Assembly (NCBI GenBank): GCA_026785785.1
Contig: JAJAZI010000144.1
Span: forward strand, 1-10,901
Source of the DNA: Microbacteriaceae bacterium
GTDB lineage: Bacteria > Actinomycetota > Actinomycetes > Actinomycetales > Microbacteriaceae
Direction of reading: 5' to 3'
Length of the DNA stretch: 10,901 nucleotides
Shown here: positions 6,406-10,901 of the stretch, one piece after another
Layout of the letters: every line of letters starts with the position of its first letter
How positions within the stretch are numbered: the stretch's first letter is position 1
Notes under the pieces: generated by a model
The model's input: the letters and a program-made list of their open reading frames with translations, nothing else
The model's database searches: none
Told to the model about the DNA's origin: nothing
Program-made: the position numbers and the translations under genes

Positions 6406-7611
6406 ATGGACTGGCAGACACCCGAAGACACGGTCCCCTCGTTCTTCGTCACCGAGGCGAACACCCGATCCATGATCGGCGGCCCGCCCGCGACCGGCGC
6501 CTGGCGCGAGGGCGATCCTCCCGGCGACCGGCTGTTCGTCGGGATCGGCGCGATGCAGCTTGAGGCGGGCGGGCACCTCCCGTCGGTGCGCGTCGCGTAT
6601 GAGACGTGGGGCACCCTCAACGTGGACCGCTCCAACGCCGTGCTCGTTCCCCACGCCCTGACGGGTGACAGCCACGTCATCGGGGCGCCAGGACGCGGCC
6701 ACCCTACTGCGGGCTGGTGGGGCGACCTGGTCGGACCGGGCAAGGCGGTCGACACCGACCGGTGGTTCGTGGTCGCGCCGAACATGCTCGGAGGATGCCA
6801 GGGAACGACAGGGCCCGCCTCGCTCGCCCCCGACGGCCGGGAATGGGGGGCGCGCTTCCCGTTCCTCACGATCCGCGACCAGGTGCAGGCGCAGGCGGCA
6901 TTCTCGGATGCGATCGGCATCGACGTCTGGGCTGGCATCATCGGCGGCTCGATGGGCGGCATGCACGCGCTCGAGTGGGCCATCGAGCATCCCGCTCGCG
7001 TCGCCCGGGTGGCCGTGCTCGCCGCTCCCGCCCTGAGCAGCGCCGACCAGATCGCGCTCAACTCCGTACAGCTCGAGGCGATCCGCATGGATCCCGCATT
7101 CGCGGCGGGTGACTACTACGATTCCGCCGACGGGGACGGGCCGTATCGTGGCCTCGCCCTCGCCCGACGGATGGCGCTGCTCAACTACCGCTCCCCCAGC
7201 GAACTCAACGACCGATTCGAGCGGAGCTGGCAGAGCAGCCTCAACCCGCTCGGCGGCGACGGCAAGTTCGCCGTCGAGAGCTACCTCGACTTCCACGGCA
7301 ACAAGTTCACCCGACGGTTCGACGCCAACAGCTACCTGACTCTGGTGAGCGCGATGAGCGCTCACGACGTCGGCCGCGAGCGGGGAGGGGTGGACGCCGC
7401 CCTCGACCGCGTGACAGCGACGAGTCTCGTGCTCGGGATCGACAGTGACCGGCTGTTCCCCGTCGCCGACCAACATGTCATTGCCAGACGGCTCCGATCA
7501 GGGATCTCCGGCCGCGAACCGGTCGTCATCGACTCGCCCTTCGGACACGACGGGTTCCTCATCGAGAGCGGTCTCGTCACACCGTGGGTCGAGCGTCTTC
7601 TCGCGACCTGA
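6406..7611 (+). CDS. metX: Homoserine O-acetyltransferase
   Basis: The enzyme transfers acetyl from acetyl-CoA to L-homoserine, making the substrate for MetY. The 401-residue alpha/beta-hydrolase has nucleophile Ser182 in GGSMGG (180-185), Asp348 in IDSDRLFP (345-352) and His381 in GHDGFL (380-385), completing the triad. ALTGDSHV (84-91) and NMLGGCQGTTGP (126-137) are hallmark MetX segments. ATG 6406 has GGAG (6397-6400) 5 nt upstream. A 69-nt gap with a hairpin separates it from metY. Pairing with an acetylhomoserine-using sulfhydrylase supports acetyl over succinyl transfer. No transmembrane or secretion signal is seen, so it acts in the cytoplasm. Confidence 0.96.
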   Translation: MDWQTPEDTVPSFFVTEANTRSMIGGPPATGAWREGDPPGDRLFVGIGAMQLEAGGHLPSVRVAYETWGTLNVDRSNAVLVPHALTGDSHVIGAPGRGHPTAGWWGDLVGPGKAVDTDRWFVVAPNMLGGCQGTTGPASLAPDGREWGARFPFLTIRDQVQAQAAFSDAIGIDVWAGIIGGSMGGMHALEWAIEHPARVARVAVLAAPALSSADQIALNSVQLEAIRMDPAFAAGDYYDSADGDGPYRGLALARRMALLNYRSPSELNDRFERSWQSSLNPLGGDGKFAVESYLDFHGNKFTRRFDANSYLTLVSAMSAHDVGRERGGVDAALDRVTATSLVLGIDSDRLFPVADQHVIARRLRSGISGREPVVIDSPFGHDGFLIESGLVTPWVERLLAT

Positions 7612-7645
7612 TCGCATGCGGTACGCGAGTTCCTTTCACTGTAGT

Positions 7646-7651
7646 TATGCT
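7646..7651 (+). promoter_or_regulatory. Putative -10 box (TATGCT) for the response regulator operon
   Basis: TATGCT differs from TATAAT at two positions and lies in the 101-nt gap after metX. Transcription would begin near 7658, leaving a leader of about 55 nt. The -35 region shows nothing close to TTGACA, so activation by a regulator or an alternative sigma factor is possible. No clear terminator follows metX, so read-through from metX cannot be excluded. Confidence 0.35.
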
Positions 7652-7712
7652 GGGTTTCTCTCGGCACCGCAGTTGGGGTCCCGCCGGGATGAGAACCGGG
7701 AGGTGTCGCCGC

Positions 7713-8381
7713 GTGGTCGAACGCACACTGCGCTCACGCCAGCCGTTCACCCGCGTCGCGATCGTCGACGACCACCGGATGGTCCTCGACGGGGTGATAG
7801 CCCATGTGAAGGCCCGCCGGGTCGACATCGAGATCGTCATCCACGAGACGACCTGGCTCGGCCTGCTCGCCCACGCGGACTTCCCCGTCGACGTCGTGGT
7901 GCTCGACCTCAACCTCAACGACGGTATCCCGATCGGCACGAAGATCAGAGCGCTCACGGCCGCCGGCGCCGCGACCGTCGTGATCAGCAGACACGCGGAT
8001 GCCGGCTCGATCCATAGCTCGCTTACGGCAGGTGCGCTCGCGTTCGTGCCCAAGACCGACTCCGCCGACGAGCTCATCAGCGCCGTGCGGGCCGTCGCGA
8101 CGGGGGGCCGCTACCTGAGCCCGCTCGCGTCGGCGACCCTCGACGGCCAGCGCCTCAGCCGCGACCCCGGACTCGGCCAGCAGGAGCAACGGGCGATCAT
8201 GCTCTACGCGGCCGGCCGATCGATCAAGGAGGTCGCAGAGCACATGGGAACGACCGAAGAGACCGTCAAGTCCTACATCAAAAGGGCGCGCCGCAAATAC
8301 CTCCAGATCGGCGTGGATGTGGGCACAAAGATTCTTCTCCGACGGCGTGGCATTCGTGAAGGTTGGCTCACTCCCGAGTAG
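7713..8381 (+). CDS. Two-component response regulator, LuxR/NarL-like
   Basis: This 222-residue DNA-binding regulator is probably phosphorylated by the kinase encoded next. The receiver domain (about 13-130) has the acidic pair Asp19-Asp20, phospho-acceptor Asp65 in VVVLDLN, Ser92 at the switch position and Lys114 in FVPKTDS. The C-terminal domain (about 152-215) is a helix-turn-helix with EVAEHMGTTEETVKSYIKRAR as the recognition region. It departs from the usual LTxRE opening (LGQQEQRA here) and ends in a basic RRRGIREGWL tail. GTG 7713 is chosen because GGGAGG (7698-7703) lies 9 nt upstream and the receiver begins soon after. The frame is open back to 7584 but that part overlaps metX. The kinase starts 82 nt downstream. 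Confidence 0.9.
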   Translation: MVERTLRSRQPFTRVAIVDDHRMVLDGVIAHVKARRVDIEIVIHETTWLGLLAHADFPVDVVVLDLNLNDGIPIGTKIRALTAAGAATVVISRHADAGSIHSSLTAGALAFVPKTDSADELISAVRAVATGGRYLSPLASATLDGQRLSRDPGLGQQEQRAIMLYAAGRSIKEVAEHMGTTEETVKSYIKRARRKYLQIGVDVGTKILLRRRGIREGWLTPE

Positions 8382-8389
8382 GTCTGCCA

Positions 8390-8395
8390 TAGGAT
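8390..8395 (+). promoter_or_regulatory. Possible -10 box (TAGGAT) before the sensor kinase
   Basis: TAGGAT fits TANNNT and lies 9 nt after the response regulator stop. The nearest TTG-containing hexamer (TTGGCT, 8363-8368) is 21 nt away, too far for a standard promoter. The 82-nt gap may simply be internal to an operon. Confidence 0.2.
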
Positions 8396-8463
8396 TGGGC
8401 GCGTCGGAGTCAGGTGCGCTGCCCTGCGTTCTCAGCCGGAATCGGGAAGCAAACAGGATCACT

Positions 8464-9627
8464 GTGGAACAATTTGCGCACGAACGGGACCGCCTGCTTC
8501 AGAACACCGCGCGCGGACTCGGCCTCGCCAGTCTCGTCGTCTGCCTCCTCTGTCTGGCGATCCCCGGGGTCGTGCCGCTCGGCACGGCCCTGTCGACGGT
8601 CCCCCCGTTCGCGGTCTTCGCCTTCAGCCTCGTCCGGCTCGGCTCGAGCGGCTCCGTGCTCTGGCCGGCCCTGGGCATGGCCGCGGGGCTGTCGATTCTC
8701 GTCGTGGTGCAATGGCCGTTCGACGGCGACACGACCCGCGCGGCGGCGACCTCGCTCGTCACACTCGCCGGCGGCGGCATCGCCGCCCTCGCGATCGTGC
8801 TGACCGGCACCCTCCCTCGCATCCTGATCCTCGCGAGCGGTCTCGTCGCGAGCACCGTGCTCGTCGAACTCGCGGTCCCCGGCGATCGCCTGCTCTCGTC
8901 GCAGGGCGCGACGGTGCTGCTCGGCTGGGCGCTCTGCACGACCTTCGCCTACTGGTTGAGCGGCACTGTTCCGCGGGCGGCCCGACAGATCTACAGCATC
9001 GGCCGCGCCCACCGGGCGGAACGGCAGGCGAGCGAGACCGAGGCGCAGCGCCGACAGGGCGCCCGGCTGCTGCACGACACCGTACTGGCCACCCTCACCC
9101 TTCTCGCCCACTCCGGCGTGGGGGTCGCGCCGGCGGCGCTGCAGCAGCAGGCCGGCGACGACGCGAGGCTGCTGCGCCAGCTCCGCCTCGGCGGCACCCC
9201 CGTTCCGCAGTCCTCTGAGCACTTCAACGTGGACCCCGTCGAGGAGTCCGCTCTCGGGCACACCCTCGAATCGGTCAAGCAGCGATTCGGGCGGATGGGC
9301 CTCGAGGTGAGCTGGCACGGAACCGGCCAGGTGCTGCTCCCGAGCGACGTGCTCGACGCGTTCCTGCTCGCCCTCGCCGAGTGTCTCGAAAACGTGCGCC
9401 GGCACGCCGGGGTGACGGATGCCCACGTGACGATCACCGACGACGAGACGACGGTGCGTGCCATGGTGACGGATGCCGGCATCGGCTTCAGCCTCGACGA
9501 CATCGACTCCGCTCGCCTCGGGTTCAAGGACTCGGTCGTCGGCCGGCTCAAGGAGGTCGGCGGCAACGCCCGACTGTTCTCCTCCCCCGGCGCCGGGACG
9601 ACAGTCGTGCTCGAGGTGCCCCGGTGA
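8464..9627 (+). CDS. Membrane sensor histidine kinase (NarL-type partner)
   Basis: This 387-residue kinase is likely the partner of the preceding response regulator. The N-terminal half is six hydrophobic segments (about 17-38, 44-60, 66-84, 94-113, 118-138, 148-166) with very short loops, so the sensor is membrane-embedded and has no extracellular domain. A linker with coiled-coil-like character (about 180-200) leads to the H-box RLLHDTVLATL with His204, as in HisKA_3-type kinases. The ATPase domain shows the N-box ALAECLENVRRHAG (Asn310), the G1 box VTDAGIGF (336-342, Asp337) and SSPGAGTTVVLEVP at the end. GTG 8464 has CAGGA 5 nt upstream; the open frame further upstream overlaps the regulator. 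The stop overlaps the next start as GTGA. Confidence 0.9.
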   Translation: MEQFAHERDRLLQNTARGLGLASLVVCLLCLAIPGVVPLGTALSTVPPFAVFAFSLVRLGSSGSVLWPALGMAAGLSILVVVQWPFDGDTTRAAATSLVTLAGGGIAALAIVLTGTLPRILILASGLVASTVLVELAVPGDRLLSSQGATVLLGWALCTTFAYWLSGTVPRAARQIYSIGRAHRAERQASETEAQRRQGARLLHDTVLATLTLLAHSGVGVAPAALQQQAGDDARLLRQLRLGGTPVPQSSEHFNVDPVEESALGHTLESVKQRFGRMGLEVSWHGTGQVLLPSDVLDAFLLALAECLENVRRHAGVTDAHVTITDDETTVRAMVTDAGIGFSLDDIDSARLGFKDSVVGRLKEVGGNARLFSSPGAGTTVVLEVPR

Positions 9628-10886
9628 GCGGCATGACCCGAACCGAGGAGAATACCCTCGGTGTCCCACGCGGCCGGAGTCGCCTCACCGGGGTCCCCGC
9701 CGCATCGACCGCCGCGCGCGCGGTCGTACACGCCAATGCCCAGGGTTCCTCGCTCGGCAGCGCGCATCTCGCGCTCGGGGCGGGAGTCCTCTGCGCCATT
9801 CAGGCCATCTACGGCCTCGTCGCCTTCGCGACGAACATCGTTTTCTACCCGAGTGCGTTGCCCGCCGTTCTGGCCTGGCTGCTGTTCATCGCGGCGTTCG
9901 CGACGATGAGCCTGTCGATCGCGACGCGGGGCGACAGGCTCCCCACCTGGCTCTTCGCCTCCTACCTCGCGGCCCTCACTGCGGTCGTCGCACTCGACTT
10001 CGTCGCGATCGCGCCGCTGGGCGACATCGGCGCCTACGCCACGGCATCCGTCACGGCCGGCTTCGGCCTCATGACGGCGGTGGTGCACCGCCCGGCCCGC
10101 GAACTGATCATCGCCGTCGCCGCGCTCTTCGTCGCGTTCGTCACGGCAATCGTGCTCATCACACCGCTCACCGCCGAGACGATCCCCGGTCAGATCACCG
10201 TCGTCGCGATCGCGGTGTTCCCCCCGCTCGTGGCAGTGTTCGCAGTGCGGCAGTTCCGGCGCATGGTGCAGCTCGAACTCGACCGGGTGCTCGTGCAGAG
10301 CACGGTCTCGGCACCGCGGTTCGCCGTCGGGATGCTCGCCTCCGAGGAGCTCGCGCGGCTCGACCTCGCCGCCGAGGAACTGCTCGACTCGGTCGCGAGC
10401 GGCCGCACCGCGCTTCCCCTCCGCCCCAAGCTCGCGTCCACCGCTGCATCCCTCGCGACCGAGCTGCGCCTGCACCTCATCGAGGGCCGCCGGGAGACCT
10501 GGCTCTACCATGCGATCACCGAATCCAACCAGCTCGGAAAGTCGGCGACGCTCAAGGACGCCGGGAGCCTCGCCGGTCTGCTCGATCCGCAGCAGCGCGA
10601 CGGCTTGCTCTCGGCCGTGTGGCTGCTCGTCGCGGAAAAAAAGAAGAAGAGTTCCCCCGCCACCGCCCAGCTGGTCATCGGCCCCGTGCTGCCGCGCATC
10701 GACCCCGGCTCCAAGCGCACCATCACCATTCCGATCGTCATAACCACCACCGGTGTTCCCCGCAATCGCGTCGACCCGTCGCCGTGGGCCGCGATCGCCA
10801 AGGTGGGACGGTTCGTCTACTCCACCGAGCATTCAAGCCTGCGTGTCGACATTGAGTGCATCGTCCCGAACCCCGCCGACCAATAG
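9624..10886 (+). CDS. Six-helix membrane protein resembling a sensor kinase but lacking catalytic motifs
   Basis: I do not recognise a named family. The 420-residue protein has a polar N-terminus (1-45), six hydrophobic segments (about 47-69, 78-99, 107-127, 134-153, 161-180, 190-208) and a cytoplasmic part of about 210 residues. That is the same plan as the kinase before it. The first cytoplasmic half is helical (EELARLDLAAEELLDSVASG, then TAASLATELRLHLIEGRRE), where a kinase would have its dimerisation helices, but no HD[TS] H-box is present. The rest has alternating strands and a helix (RDGLLSAVWLLVAEKKKK, followed by strands) with no N-box, DxGxG or GxGT motif. GTG 9624 overlaps the kinase TGA (GTGA) with GAGG 7 nt upstream; ATG 9633 is the alternative. 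I infer a degenerate kinase or sensory subunit. The gene is intact. Confidence 0.75.
   Translation: MSGMTRTEENTLGVPRGRSRLTGVPAASTAARAVVHANAQGSSLGSAHLALGAGVLCAIQAIYGLVAFATNIVFYPSALPAVLAWLLFIAAFATMSLSIATRGDRLPTWLFASYLAALTAVVALDFVAIAPLGDIGAYATASVTAGFGLMTAVVHRPARELIIAVAALFVAFVTAIVLITPLTAETIPGQITVVAIAVFPPLVAVFAVRQFRRMVQLELDRVLVQSTVSAPRFAVGMLASEELARLDLAAEELLDSVASGRTALPLRPKLASTAASLATELRLHLIEGRRETWLYHAITESNQLGKSATLKDAGSLAGLLDPQQRDGLLSAVWLLVAEKKKKSSPATAQLVIGPVLPRIDPGSKRTITIPIVITTTGVPRNRVDPSPWAAIAKVGRFVYSTEHSSLRVDIECIVPNPADQ
10637..10643 (+). other. Slippery heptamer A AAA AAG inside the kinase-like gene
   Basis: A run of seven A then G (10636-10643) is read in frame as GAA AAA AAG AAG AAG, encoding EKKKK at residues 338-342. 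The phase is exactly that of a -1 frameshift heptamer, as in E. coli dnaX. A run of A this long stands out in a gene of this GC content. Shifting to -1 gives an Arg/His-rich tail ending at 10855, and +1 ends at 10743. No upstream Shine-Dalgarno-like stimulator is evident. Confidence 0.5.
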
Positions 10887-10901
10887 CATTCAACAAAGAG
10901 A

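Noticed and set aside
4978..7476. Very long open frame on the minus strand across metY and metX (over 800 codons)
   Set aside because: It is antisense to two unmistakable enzymes, has Arg/Glu/Val-rich low-complexity translation and no start signal. Such frames are expected in GC-rich DNA.
9660..9909. Alternative start GTG 9660 after GAGGAG in another frame
   Set aside because: It gives an Arg/Ser-rich frame of about 80 codons with no membrane segments, while the frame from 9624 encodes the six-helix protein throughout.
8991..10832. Long minus-strand open frame across the kinase and kinase-like genes
   Set aside because: It is an antisense shadow with a repetitive Gly/Arg/Glu translation. 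The plus-strand genes have motifs, ribosome-binding sites and an overlap junction.

Overview
This window is high-GC DNA with dense coding, several GTG starts, ATGA/GTGA gene overlaps and start codons placed directly behind TANNNT -10 boxes. Together with the metY-metX pair and a two-component system of actinobacterial type, this points to an Actinomycetota chromosome. Microbacteriaceae is my best guess from the general look of the proteins, not from a search. Almost everything reads as chromosomal core or near-core content. No complete insertion sequence, phage gene, tRNA, rRNA or CRISPR array is visible.

Layout. (1) Positions 1-2355, minus strand: a compact unit read right to left. It runs from a decayed phosphoribosyltransferase pseudogene to uracil-DNA glycosylase (ung), an ABC ATPase and an ABC-2 permease cut by the window edge. 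The junctions are a 4-nt overlap, an 8-nt gap and a 4-nt overlap, so the four are probably co-transcribed. (2) Positions 2356-2903: a non-coding stretch of about 550 bp, rich in short repeats (GAGTTRTSAAC boxes in direct and inverted orientation, a 13-bp direct repeat, two small hairpins). (3) Positions 2904-3704 (minus): a short-chain dehydrogenase, divergent across 65 bp from an acyltransferase-3 family membrane protein (3770-4930, plus). (4) Positions 4956-7611: a methionine-biosynthesis pair behind a clear TTGACC-N17-TAGGCT promoter, metY (O-acetylhomoserine sulfhydrylase) then metX (homoserine O-acetyltransferase), separated by a strong hairpin. (5) Positions 7713-10886: a three-gene signalling cassette made of a LuxR-type response regulator, a six-helix membrane sensor kinase, and a translationally coupled second six-helix membrane protein. 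The last is placed and sized like a sensor kinase but lacks the phospho-acceptor His and the ATP-binding boxes.

How the genes work together: MetX acetylates homoserine and MetY exchanges the acetyl group for sulfide to give homocysteine. The response regulator and kinase form a two-component pair, and the third protein may modulate the kinase or act as a sensory subunit. The ABC genes would form a drug- or lipid-type exporter. ung is a stand-alone DNA repair gene sharing their transcript.

The points most worth a second look are the kinase-like protein without catalytic residues and its A-AAA-AAG slippery heptamer, the pseudogene that keeps its ATGA junction with ung and carries a 4 x 12-bp tandem repeat, and the repeat-rich intergenic region.
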